A DNA stretch of 64,000 bases from Calliopsis andreniformis (Eukaryota; Arthropoda; Insecta; Hymenoptera; Andrenidae): contig NC_135069.1 of NCBI RefSeq assembly GCF_051401765.1, positions 11,510,501 through 11,574,500 of the forward strand, given 5' to 3'. Under the pieces are notes generated by a model that was given only the letters and a program-made list of their open reading frames with translations, had not been told where the DNA came from and did not search any database. Below, in pieces: positions 1 through 9,644 of the stretch. Each line of letters starts with the position of its first letter. The first letter of the stretch is position 1. The translations under genes were made by a program, and so were the position numbers.

Positions 1-1350
1 TGGCAGCAGAGTCGAACTTGAGGAAAGTCCCTCCTTTTTCGGGAAATCAATTTTAGTAGTTTTGGTTGTAATTTGGTTTGAGTGTTGAAATGTAAATTTG
101 TTTGAATTTTAGACATTTGTGTTGAATCATATACGTAGCTTTATTTGACAGTAATTTGTTTTCAATGTGATACTGAATATCGTTGTTTACTGATCTCATA
201 TCTCAACAAACTCTATTTTATTAATAAAAAATAAGCACAAAAGTAATTCACATAAAGTAGTAATTTGTATGCAACATATGTTTTATACACTTGCATAACC
301 ATAGATACACATTCACATGTATACGTGTTCATGTATGTATAAATTGTAATTATTGCAATAACACGTGGTATATATAAGTACATATGTAATCAATAAACAT
401 TTTAGTGATAGTTCAGGAAATATATTTAATTGGTTGATAAACATTAATTTGACCTTTATAATAAACGTAATATATGTATATCTATGTATAAAATCAGTGT
501 AGAATTCTACTTTTTTCTACTTTTCTAATTCTACTTTTCGAAATTCTACTTTTAGAAAAATTTAAAGATATACAATAAAACTGTATTGTCAGGTTATGAT
601 CACCTAATATAAGTTAATCACAAGTTATATCTGCTTACATGATTTTTTAAATATTTAAAGGTCGCACAAAATAACATATAATCTCGAAGCATTTTGCTTC
701 TATTTCTCATTTATTTCTTATTTTATGACAGTATTAGATGACACTTATTATCCTTTTTATAATTTTTACGAACAATTAATCATACTGTTTTGTAGGGGAA
801 CAAAAATAGGAGAAACTTCATTCTTCCTGAAATTGTCCTTATGTAACATTAGGGGAGATTGCAATCGAGAGGAAAGCTTTTCAGATAAAATCTAGAAAAT
901 ACGAGGGATGATGATGACTATTCGGCCATTAAGGCCATGAATTTACTCTTGAACAAGATTTCTTATTATACACAAGACTCATAAGAATCATTATAGACAT
1001 AAGACTTATAACGAAACTATAGCTATTGTATAATTACAGAAATATGTAATAAAGTGTGATGCCTAGGTCAAAAATTTATTCCACATTTATTATGAACAAT
1101 ATGTTTGCAAAATACAAAAAGAAATTATTTCATGTTTACGATTTCAGTGACGAAACTGAAAGAAAATACCTGTTTCATAAATGAAACTTGCGATAGCAAA
1201 ACTAACGACAAGCCTATAGCGAATTTACGTCAAAGTTCGCAGAATTTATCTACCAGTGAAAAGCCCGAATTAGACAAGTTTCTGATTAGAGCTGAGGTGA
1301 TCAACAGAAATTGAGCGAACTAGTCACGAGGGCACTCTCAAAAACAAAAG
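1..1350. other. AT-rich non-coding stretch
   Basis: No supportable gene. A 69-codon frame at 1105-1314 has no recognised domain. A short degenerate tandem repeat (503-553) and an ATG-rich triplet run near 906-917 are the only local structures. The first bases resemble a tRNA-primer site of a retroelement but the upstream LTR would be outside the window, so nothing is claimed. Confidence 0.6.
503..553. repeat. Degenerate tandem repeat of TTCTACTTTT
   Basis: Four near-identical copies of a 10-base motif, TTCTACTTTT, follow one another with 0 to 5 bases between them. The run looks like local slippage in AT-rich DNA. No element boundary is visible. Confidence 0.7.
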
Positions 1351-1359
1351 AAAGTGCGT

Positions 1360-1560
1360 CATTCCGATAAGGCGTCTATGAAACAGCTCTATTGATCGTC
1401 ATGATAACAAACATAGCGATCTATCGATACCGCGTGCTGCGATTTTCCCGCGCTTGCTGTGGATCACGTGCGCCCACTCGGCCAACCTGTCGCTACTCCG
1501 ACTCTCAGCTAATCACATGGTAGCAGCCGCAGTAACAGTGGCATGTATCGAATTACAATC
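1360..1560. other. GC/CpG-rich island
   Basis: Local composition rises sharply compared with the flanks (for example the CGCGTGCTGCG and CCCGCGCTTGC runs near 1430-1460). No open frame of note. Candidate regulatory block only by composition. Confidence 0.35.
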
Positions 1561-2439
1561 TGGAAAATTCATGAGTTTCATGGGAAATATCTTCCTCCTC
1601 ACGTGATGCCTTAATTCAAACAATTTCCTAGATTCTCGCATTAAGTCTTTGACTGCAGCAGTTAAAGTGTTTTGCATACACCGTGTATGGAAGTCCTAGA
1701 GTGCTATAGATGGTCCATAAGTATAGCGTAAATTTAATCAAACAGTAAAATAAGCATGTTGAAGGTACTAGAACAAGTGAAGTGACAGAGATATTGGAAG
1801 GTGGGCATTTTAGGTTTTTGTAGCATCAGGGGATCGGTTGTCATAATTTGTTTATACTGAACAGTATTTTTTATTGATGTCTCAATTTGTCGCGTTATAT
1901 TTTTGGATAAACTCCAAAACTATAGGTACCTGCCAATATTGAGTATGGCAGAGAGGCTTAATAGATTCCACTCCTTCCCAAAGCAACTTAGTGCTTATTA
2001 ACATTTATCATACCAATGTAGAATTACACGGAGTTTAAATACAGATTTGCAGGAATTAAAATTCTAAAATCCATAAAAAAGTGCGTATAAGCATGAAAAG
2101 ATTTTGAAAATTTTCTAGGTTTTAAAAATTAAAAAATTATTAAAGAGAGGAAGGGTTTAAAAATTTAAAGTGACTCCACATGGAATGCTAAAGGTTGAGC
2201 ATCAGCATTAAGCAATCAAGCATCCAAGCGAGTACGAATTATCCCTCTTCTTTTACTTGAATTATAGGAATAGATCCAGAAGACTTCATTTAATTTTCTT
2301 GGGGAACTCCAAATCCACTCCAAGAGTACCCAGCCCATTATTGCTGCCAATGGTATTCAAAGAATTAAGATTGATATTTGCCATAAATATCATTCCATAA
2401 GAATCCTTTAGGCTATACCATCTTCTGTCAGTTTCCTAC

Positions 2440-2960
2440 GTCGCAACATCTGAAGGATCATCGCGCGTCCCACATTTTTGTGTCTCATTGATTCCTCGTT
2501 CCTAATCGAACAATCCCTGGTCCCCCTCAACAATCGCGAAATATTCACAAGCTGGATCCTCTGGATCTGCAAAACGACAGCGTTTCTTCGGTCTTGTTCT
2601 TTGCGTTGCGTTATTCACGGAAAGGGAGGTTCGATCGAACGACCAGCTACGTTGCGGATAGACTTAAGTTAGCAACGCGACAGACAGCGGATGGAATAAT
2701 GACCTGCGTCCCCCAAATGACGCAAGATGCATATTTAATGACTCACCTACCTACCCACCGTTTTATTATTCCTGTTTGTGCATGCGGCAGCCGGTGGGCC
2801 TTAAACGCGTGTGCGTGGAGCATTCGTGGGGCTTGTAGACCGGCTAACGAAACAACGGAAATAGAGAGAAGGAGACGGGCGGAGAACGTGCTCGCGAATG
2901 TCATCGTCAGCCCCCTAGAAATTACATGTTGAACGTGCGACCTAGAATAGAGGCTGAAAC
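2440..2960. promoter_or_regulatory. GC-rich island with AP-1 and CRE-like sites, candidate regulatory element
   Basis: A block of raised GC between AT-rich flanks. It contains a perfect AP-1 heptamer TGACTCA at 2739-2745, a TGACGCAA motif just upstream (about 2718) and an ATGCATAT motif between them. Overlapping frames of about 60-110 codons occur on both strands, which is expected in GC-rich DNA, and none shows a domain. A regulatory role is inferred from composition and motif clustering alone; a non-coding exon is an alternative. Confidence 0.3.
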
Positions 2961-3171
2961 AACCAGTACCACCTAGACCTGGCAAAACATAACTGTGCAA
3001 TGGGGTGGGATGAAAGAAATATTGCGTGATTAATATAATCATTAGGAATAGATAGCAGAAGCATGTTGCTTTAGTCTTCGGGATTAAATCTGAAGAAGCT
3101 CATTGAAAACTAATGTTGGAATAATTTTTGAACGTTGAAATATTAATTGTTTGTTTCTTAATCCTTAAGCC

Positions 3172-3385
3172 TTAACTGCTGTGGTGGAATATTTTTCCAA
3201 ACTTTATTATCGATACAGTTCAGGAATAATAATTGATAATACTAATTGCAAAGTGACATACAAAAAAATATGACTTAACTGAGGATTACTAGGACTCTTA
3301 AAAAGCTATCTGTCAGTAGATAAGAAAACTACCAACAAATATATGTAATGCCTGGGGTTTTGCAGGGCCTCCCTAAAGCAGTTAA
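3172..3385. mobile_element. TTAA-flanked MITE (piggyBac-like)
   Basis: The sequence begins TTAACTGCTGTGG and ends with a near-perfect inverted copy (CCTAAAGCAGTTAA), so both ends carry TTAA, the target site of piggyBac (also used by Kolobok and Sola3). The match covers about 12 of the first 14 bases. The interior is AT-rich and has no coding sequence, as expected for a miniature non-autonomous element of about 210 bp. Family assignment rests only on TTAA and TIR. Confidence 0.5.
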
Positions 3386-4287
3386 GGGTTACCTATGGGC
3401 ATACAATTTTAGGGTATGAAGACTTTCGATGTGAAATATTTACCAAATTATTGACTATATTGGCGATTAGTGTTATATAGAAATTGAGCTATATATTATC
3501 AAGTCTTGCATATTAAAATGGAAAAAATAATAAAAATCTATCACGCGGCATCTTACAGACCCCTAGCCAAGAGTTAAGGGGTAAAATATAAGATGATGAT
3601 ATAAGTGGGAAATGCTGATTTTAGACATAAATCAGATCAAAAATAAAAAATACCTCAGAAGGTTTTCATGTAAAGCTTTATCAGGGAGAAAAATGACTCT
3701 GAAAACTTATCAAACACACGTGTACACAGTCAAGACTGAATTTAATACAAGTAGATTTTCTCTGTTTATGTTGATAAACATTCCTAATATTTCCTTTCCA
3801 GAAATTTCTTTACGTAATTTAAAAATTGCTGGAAATTAAGTCCATGCTGTTACATAATTCTCGTTTTGTTACTGAATTTTTGCAACCGTCTTCTAAAATG
3901 TTACTTTGGAGTTTTAACTTTCAGAAAAAGAGTTCATAAAATTTTATACAATTAAAGAAATAACTAAAAGAGATATACTAAGAAGCCTAACAAAAGCATT
4001 TATGAATATAAATGTTTTTCATTGTTTTTATATCTAGAACCCTTTTCTCAAAAATGTTCCACAATTTCTGCAATAGTCTGTATTGAAGAAGAACGTTTCT
4101 CTACAACGCACCAGATATTGTGTCTAGCTCATTCTTTGTTTTCGACTATTTCTTTGGAACAAGATGTACTTCGCTAAACGTATGAAAAGTTCAAACATCA
4201 GTTCGCCATATCTTTGTAATGCTCTGTAATGGAAGAACTATTATTGGCAAACTGTTTCATTCATATTACGCTTCTTCTCTGACATTA
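3386..4287. other. AT-rich stretch, nothing recognised
   Basis: A 75-codon frame at 3612-3839 (+) is low complexity and lysine/isoleucine-rich, typical of chance frames in AT-rich DNA. No repeats or TIRs were noticed. Confidence 0.55.
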
Positions 4288-4414
4288 TTAGGCTGGATAC
4301 ACGTGTGTGTAATGCAATATGTAATGTAGCACGTAATGTAACGTGATTTGCACATGTGGACGTACTTGTTACACTGCATGTTGCATTATACATACATGCG
4401 TGCACTCGACCTTA
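4288..4414. mobile_element. Tiny Harbinger-like MITE with TTA target duplication
   Basis: The element proper is 4291-4411. It starts GGCTGGATACACG and its end, read in reverse, is GGTCGAGTGCACG; the complementarity then continues through a TGTRTAATGCAAYATG core on both sides. It is flanked on both sides by TTA (4288-4290 and 4412-4414), the 3-bp target duplication typical of PIF/Harbinger. At about 121 bp it is nearly one whole hairpin. The arms are diverged (about 70 percent), so it is probably old. Confidence 0.45.
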
Positions 4415-4960
4415 CATGTTGAGTTCGTTCCACTCCTAGTGTCGCAGCTTTATTGCATAACAAAGACTTTCATTTGGTTTTACTAGATTATCGTGGTAGT
4501 AACCAGGCTTCCGTAATTTCTGCTGTTATTTTTCATACTCTCTGTGTTCATATTTAAAGAGATTCTTTAAATAAGATCAGTACGTGAAAGTTTGTATTTT
4601 TTATTAAAATATTGTTATTTTACCAAAATTTTCAAATTTTCTGTTGATCTTATCTGTAAGTTGTTTAAGAAATCGTAGCCTTTACTATGATTTCTATTTT
4701 TGAAAAGTAGTGTCTCTCATCCATCTACATTCTTTCTATTTTTGAATCTTTAGTTAATTAGGGTTTATAAACTTGTGGAGATTAGTGAGTAGTTAATATT
4801 TTTTCATCAATTATTTCTTATGAAATAACATATATTTCTAATAATTCTAATTTAGAGTTCAAATAGAAGGATGAAATTTAGAAAACTATTTTAAGTCTAT
4901 GAAATACGAAGTTTTCCAAATAAAAGGGTCCATGTTGCACAATGGTTTTAGTAATTTTAA

Positions 4961-5036
4961 TTTTCCAAGGTAGTATAAAAAGTATCCGACTATGCATATT
5001 TAGGTACTAAAAAGCTGGGACACTTTCAACTTCGCT
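4961..5036. repeat. Dispersed repeat, copy 1 (partner at 31672-31744)
   Basis: This stretch and 31672-31744 share an ordered series of motifs in the same orientation: TTCCAAGG/TTCAAGG, then GTRTAAAA, then CATATTTRGGTAYTAAAAAG, then ACACT and AAC. They look like two diverged copies of one interspersed repeat. The boundaries and class are not visible. Confidence 0.45.
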
Positions 5037-5662
5037 ATGCTTCAAAGAGTTAGCTAAAATATTAAAATTGATTCGTGTTTTCAACGTAGCTTCCACGAAT
5101 ATCAATTTCGCTGAGTGAATCACATACAGCGCGCTTACAATCCAAAATCATTTAACGAAGAAAAGCAGCAATCCCATAGTTACGGCAAATAATAATCAAT
5201 TACTGACGGTTTTTAATGTAGTTATAAAACACTGTTTCATATGACTCACTTTCTACTCTGGTGATGATTTCATGAGATTGTTTTATCATAAAATAATAAA
5301 CCTTTTCATCGCTAATTACTAATTATAATGCTCTCTGGATATTTGATGGTAGAATTATTTCCATTACTCTTTCTTTACTTTGATCATTGATTCACCTGCA
5401 GTTAATAGCTGGCAATCGGGAGTAATACGCTCCTACAAGGGCTCAAGTTTCCCACTAATGAAAATCAAATTTTTTTTCGCTAAATCTTCGTGAGAGTATT
5501 ATCATTGAATTGATACAGTTTTTCTGATGGAAGCAAATATAGACACAAGCACATTTCAACTGTTTTTAAACACACACATTGAACACACACGCCATATGAA
5601 TACATTTTACTATAGACGTTTACAACTGGCATGAAGTCTGACAGATTTTGTATACGTTTCTT
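5037..5662. other. AT-rich stretch with no recognised gene
   Basis: Contains a 64-codon frame on the - strand (5480-5674) with no domain and a small run of ACAC dinucleotides near 5570-5590. Nothing else is seen before the large foldback element. Confidence 0.55.
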
Positions 5663-6051
5663 CCCAAATGGCACACGACGTCTTGAAGACGTCTATTTTA
5701 TGTTCATTTTATGCCTGAACGTCTTACGACATAATTTAGACGTCTTAAAAACATCCAAGAGCGTACATCTTAAAGACTTGCAAAGTTTACGTCTGTAAAA
5801 CGTCTTAAAGACACACTACATGGACGTCTTAAAGACTTACGCTTTTGGACGTCTTAAAAACGTCTAATTGTTGTCTGAACGTCTTATATACGTAATTTGG
5901 ACGTCTTTAAGACGTCTTATAAATGTTTCTTAAGACGTCCTAAAGACATACTGATTTGTAACATTGACGTCTTAGAGACGTCTTTTGGACATTTTTAGGA
6001 CTGTACTGGATGTTTTTAAGATGTTTTTAAGATGTCCCTGTGTTATTTGGG
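5663..6051 (+). repeat. Left unit of the GACGTC foldback
   Basis: Starts CCCAAATGGCACACGACG and ends TGTGTTATTTGGG. It carries repeated 10-15 base variants of GACGTCTTAAAGAC. The right unit (6072-6461) matches its reverse complement along its whole length, with scattered point differences and few indels. Confidence 0.8.
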
Positions 6052-6071
6052 TTATGCTCACGCGACAAATT

Positions 6072-6461
6072 CCCAAATAGCACAGAGACATCTTAAAAAC
6101 GTCTTAAAAACATCCAGTAAAGTCCTAAAAATGTCTAAAAAACGTCTCAGAGATGTCCGATGTTACAAATCAGTTTGTCTTTAGGACGTCTTAAAAGACA
6201 TTCATAAGACATTTTAAAGACGTCCAAATTACGTCTACAAGACGTTCGGACAAAAAATAGATATCTTTAAGACGTCCAAAGGCGTAAGTCTTTAGGTCGT
6301 CCATGTAGCGTGTCTTTAAGACGTTTTATAGACGTAAACTTTGCAAGTCTTTAAGATGTACGCTCTTGGATGTTTTTAAGACGTCTATATTATGTCGTAA
6401 GACGTTTAGGCATAAAATGAACATAAAATAGACGTATTCAAGACGTCGTGTGCTATCTGGG
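6072..6461 (-). repeat. Right unit of the GACGTC foldback
   Basis: Inverted copy of the left unit, beginning CCCAAATAGCACAGAG and ending GTGTGCTATCTGGG. Landmarks such as the 'TTTGCAAGTCTTTAAGATGTACGC' region near 6339-6362 are the complement of the left unit near 5763-5787. Confidence 0.8.
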
Positions 6462-6979
6462 TTAGTTTATTTACATAATTGTGAAATATTTTCTAATAAA
6501 TATTTGTAATATATGTTACCTGAGTCTCCACTTTATATAACAAGTAGTGTCATAGTATTTTTATAAATATTTAATAACAGAATGTTCCTATCTTGTGACG
6601 TTTACGTCACGTCATGGGTTCAATTCCAAGAAACGTGGAAAGGGAAGAAGAGTTTTTCAAGTATCTGAATGTCCTTTGCCATAAACATTTAATACGAGTT
6701 GTGTCCAGCAGCGTGTGAAGCCGTTTTTTATTTTATGCATTTTTCACCGTTTTAAACCGTTTGTCCACAGAATGTCACATCAACGCCACGTCATGTCTTT
6801 TTTAACAATGAAAAACAAATTTTTTTGACCAATACTTCTTAAAATATTAAAAGTAGCATAAATGGATAAATACATTTTCTATAAAAACTAATTTGCGACA
6901 TCAAGGATTCCCTTCCATTTTTGGTACTGAATGTATTGTCGTATTGAATGTGTTAAGGAGTTGTTTAATCAAATTATTT
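6462..6979. other. AT-rich stretch between two transposons
   Basis: Holds a small cluster of GACGT/ACGTC motifs at 6597-6615 (TGACGTTTACGTCACGTCATG) that is separate from the foldback, and a tRNA-like B-box word at 6616-6627 with no tRNA around it. No gene seen. Confidence 0.5.
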
Positions 6980-7521
6980 TTTTATCAAAATATGGAAGTC
7001 GTCTTGAACCTTTTAACTGTAATATGTAACATTTTATCATGCCATTCGAATGTCTATTAAATACAGAATAAAAAATTATTAAGGTACACGCGGTTAAAAA
7101 TTAATAGTTACTTAGATATTCTTCAGTGAAAAAAGGTGAAACTTTTGTGCATGAGAAATTTACACAAACCTTGCTCCAGTTTCAGTGTTTACAATATGCC
7201 TAAAAAATGAGCTTTATTGCGAGCTACCTACGACCATTAAAGATGTGAGGGACCGTATCGTTAGAGTATGTAATGCTATAACTCCAGAAACACATATGTA
7301 TCATTTGCATCGCTTGGTCTTCTACGTGCTTGCATTGATTCTAATCGACAAGATTTTGAGCATTTCTTGCATTAAAAATCAATTAAAGAATGTCTGGGTA
7401 ACTATTAATTTTTGACTGCATGTACCTTAATAATTTTTTATTCTGTATTCATTAGACATTCAAATGGCATGATTAAATGTTACACGTTATAGCTAAAAAA
7501 GTCAATGTGACCATATTTAGA
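6980..7521. mobile_element. Tc1/mariner-derived element with about 150-bp inverted repeats
   Basis: The arms at about 6980-7132 and 7372-7521 are long imperfect inverted repeats. The best-conserved segments are GCCATTCGAATGTCTA against TAGACATTCAAATGGC, and AATACAGAATAAAAAATTAT against its complement. Between the arms lies a fragment resembling the C-terminal end of insect Tc1/mariner-type transposases (7194-7289, +), positioned as expected just before the 3' repeat. The rest of the transposase is deleted, so this is a non-autonomous internal-deletion product. Outer ends are AT-rich and the TA target duplication is not resolved. Confidence 0.6.
7194..7289 (+). pseudogene. Transposase C-terminal fragment, Tc1/mariner-type
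   Basis: The frame reads ...LKNELYCELPTTIKDVRDRI... followed by VRVCNAITPET. In DDE/D transposases of this group the C-terminus commonly reads 'LKN.VY...PTT.ED...RI..AC..ITP' after the catalytic core, and that spacing and the LPTT, RI and ITPE words are kept here. The catalytic residues would lie upstream and are absent; the frame then runs into non-family sequence. Broken and not functional. The class is known from family memory, not a search. Confidence 0.6.
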
Positions 7522-7524
7522 TAA

Positions 7525-8040
7525 AAAGTAAAATAGCAAAAATGTAATTATTGCACTTCATACTGCTTTTTGTACCAAACAACTTTCATTCGAAACATTA
7601 TTTTATACAGTATACCAGTTTATAAGTACCTAAATTTGGATAAGAGTTAAATGACTCAGTCTGTATTCGATTAATTCTATTAGTCCATTATTCATTACTA
7701 GTCTTCAGATTTTCATGCAAATACATATTTTCACAAATAGAATTAAATGAATGGAAGCTAAAGAAAAATTCGTTTCTTCCTTCAAATGCTACACATAATT
7801 TGTACCATACTTTTCCAAGTTTTCACATTTTTTCATACTATATGTATTCTATACCTTCTTACACATTGAAAATTCCCATAAGTGCATAAATATCCGCAAT
7901 TTATTTATTATTCATTATTTCATTTACGACTCTGTTGTCCACAATAGATTTCAAAACTAAAAAAAGCAAGTACACAGAGGTCAAGCTTTTTATTTTCCTT
8001 TCCCCTTCCATACGTTACACTTCATGATTTCCTGAAATGC
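7525..8040. other. AT-rich stretch, nothing recognised
   Basis: No repeat arms, frame or motif cluster noticed. The composition is typical of the matrix. Confidence 0.5.
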
Positions 8041-8450
8041 AAGGAAATGAAAAGTCCATAGCAGGGCGTCGCACTGGTTGCATGGTCATAGAAACGCTCG
8101 TGCAGGCGTTCAAGTTCGCTCAGGACTAGGTGTAAGTGCACATCGTCACGCTCCTTTTCCGCAAACTTCTTTTCCCTTTCTTTCGAAGCAACGTTCGGGA
8201 CCGGAGATATCGAATGGCCTTAAGTGATTTATCGCTCCCCGTCCGTCTTGTTTTTATTGAATGACGAGTCTTGATGCGATTTCGCTTGAGCGAATAACCA
8301 ATCGATTTACCGAAGACATTAGGAGGGTACCTTCCGGTAAACGTCTTTTAATTTCCTCATTCGTTTCGGCACCAGAACGAACGGTATTCTACATTGGAAC
8401 AGGCTTTGACCTTGCTTCTTTCTTCGGTAACCTTTCGAGAAATTAGTATC
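8040..8450. other. GC-rich island
   Basis: CpG-containing block (GGGCGTCGCACTGG, CGTCACGCTCC, CCCCGTCCGTC) with abrupt AT-rich flanks. A 61-codon + frame at 8261-8446 has no recognised domain. Candidate regulatory block or non-coding exon by composition only. Confidence 0.35.
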
Positions 8451-9608
8451 TCATGCAAAGTAGAATTTAAATGGTTGATTTTTGAAAACCACCAATGAGA
8501 AATATAAAATAAATGGCAGTCCTTGTAATTGTTAGTGTACCTGAATTTTATATTTTAGTTTGAGGAAGATACTCTCTGGTATCAAATAATATTTTTGACA
8601 TGTGCTTTTCATGAGGAGACTGCTTTTGAAGAAGTCTAACATTATGTAAATTAGCAATCTGTTTATTTTACGAAAATGTTTTAATGAATATTTGTATACA
8701 TTTTTTTTCATTATTGACTATTATATGACAATTCTTTCTTAATTTATTCGAATGTCAAGATTTTAACATACCTACATAGCTACATATAGTATTACAGCAT
8801 GGAAATCATTTATCCGGAGAAATTAAGAAAGAAGAAATAACTATTTTTGAATTTGTCCAAATTTATTTACAAAAGATTGAAACAAAAGATAAGTGCATCG
8901 ATTTAGAGTCATATGAATATAAAAGATTTCGTGAATTACTACAAAAAAGCCTAAAGCAGGCACAAGAATGTTAAAAGGACGACACGTCGAAGCTTAATCG
9001 TCAACCTAAAGACCAATGGCAGAGCGAGAATTACAATAGGGATCCTTCAAACAGTACTTAACGTCATGGAAAGAGCATCTCGCAATATGATCTGGTTTTC
9101 GCCAGATCAGCGAAAACCATCGAATTCACTGCGGCCAGAGCCGTCGTGTGTCGGCTTTGTCCCGAGGATGAGCTGGTTTTATTAATCTGACTCACAAAGA
9201 GCTTTCGCTTTTTCGTAAATACTCGCAATATTGGTGATTCTTTTGCGGCCAGAGGAAAAGGGCTACCCTACACGCCATTGTTAGACATCAATATTTCTGG
9301 AAATACGCCATCCATGATTGCATGGAGTTTGAGAGGTGACAATATGGCCGGTTCAACTGTATGATTTAAACTAAATTTATGTCTGCTGCTCGTGAGCGAA
9401 TTTTGTAACTCCGAATTTTGAATTTTCTCAAGATGCAAGACATTTTTTGTTATAGAAAATTTTCCATGGGTCCTTATGGTACATGTTACCTATATTATAG
9501 TGATAAAAATTAGATTTTGTTTCTCTTCTTTGTTACATCATATTATGCAGGATTTAATAATATTTTTTTTAAATTTCTGCAATTCATTTAGCATAAATTT
9601 ATGTTTTC
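8451..9608. other. Mixed stretch upstream of the splice-like site
   Basis: AT-rich to 8950, then a moderately GC-rich patch (8960-9350) that contains the hairpin at 9093-9119 and a GCGGCCAGAG word occurring twice (about 9131 and 9245). No frame or repeat element supported. Confidence 0.4.
9093..9119. other. Perfect 10-bp hairpin
   Basis: TGGTTTTCGC (9093-9102) pairs perfectly with GCGAAAACCA (9110-9119) across a 7-base loop, CAGATCA. Too small for a pre-miRNA and without a following T-run. Function unknown. Confidence 0.6.
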
Positions 9609-9644
9609 GTTAACATGTTGTCTTTTTGGTTGTTTCAGGTAAGT
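9609..9644 (+). promoter_or_regulatory. Candidate recursive-splicing (ratchet) site
   Basis: A branch-like GTTAAC (about 9609-9614) is followed by a T/G-rich pyrimidine tract and TTTCAG (ending 9638). This runs directly into GTAAGT (9639-9644), a consensus 5' splice site. A 3' splice site joined to a 5' splice site with no exon between is the signature of zero-length exons used for stepwise removal of very long introns, well described in Drosophila. Its presence in a gene-empty 64-kb window suits a giant + strand intron. Chance occurrence is possible, although the combined CAG|GTAAGT plus tract is uncommon. Confidence 0.45.

Larger units (their letters stand above)
5663..6461. mobile_element. 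Large inverted pair of 390-bp GACGTC-repeat units (foldback element)
   Basis: Two units of 389 and 390 bp lie in inverted orientation with a 20-bp spacer (6052-6071), giving an almost perfect 0.8-kb palindrome. Each unit also has its own short TIR: all four unit ends read CCCARATRRCACA going inward. Each unit is packed with ACGTCT/AGACGT motifs (14 ACGTCT in the left unit on the + strand), many of them the self-complementary GACGTC. There is no coding capacity. TTA follows both units on the right, but no clear target duplication brackets the whole. It is either one foldback transposon or two insertions of a MITE in opposite orientation. I cannot assign a superfamily. Confidence 0.8.

Noticed and set aside
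1..20. Retroelement primer-binding-like sequence at the window start
   Set aside because: The LTR that should precede it is outside the window and no gag/pol follows.
6616..6627. GGTTCAATTCC as a tRNA or SINE B box
   Set aside because: No A box at the proper distance, no acceptor stem and no cloverleaf can be drawn.
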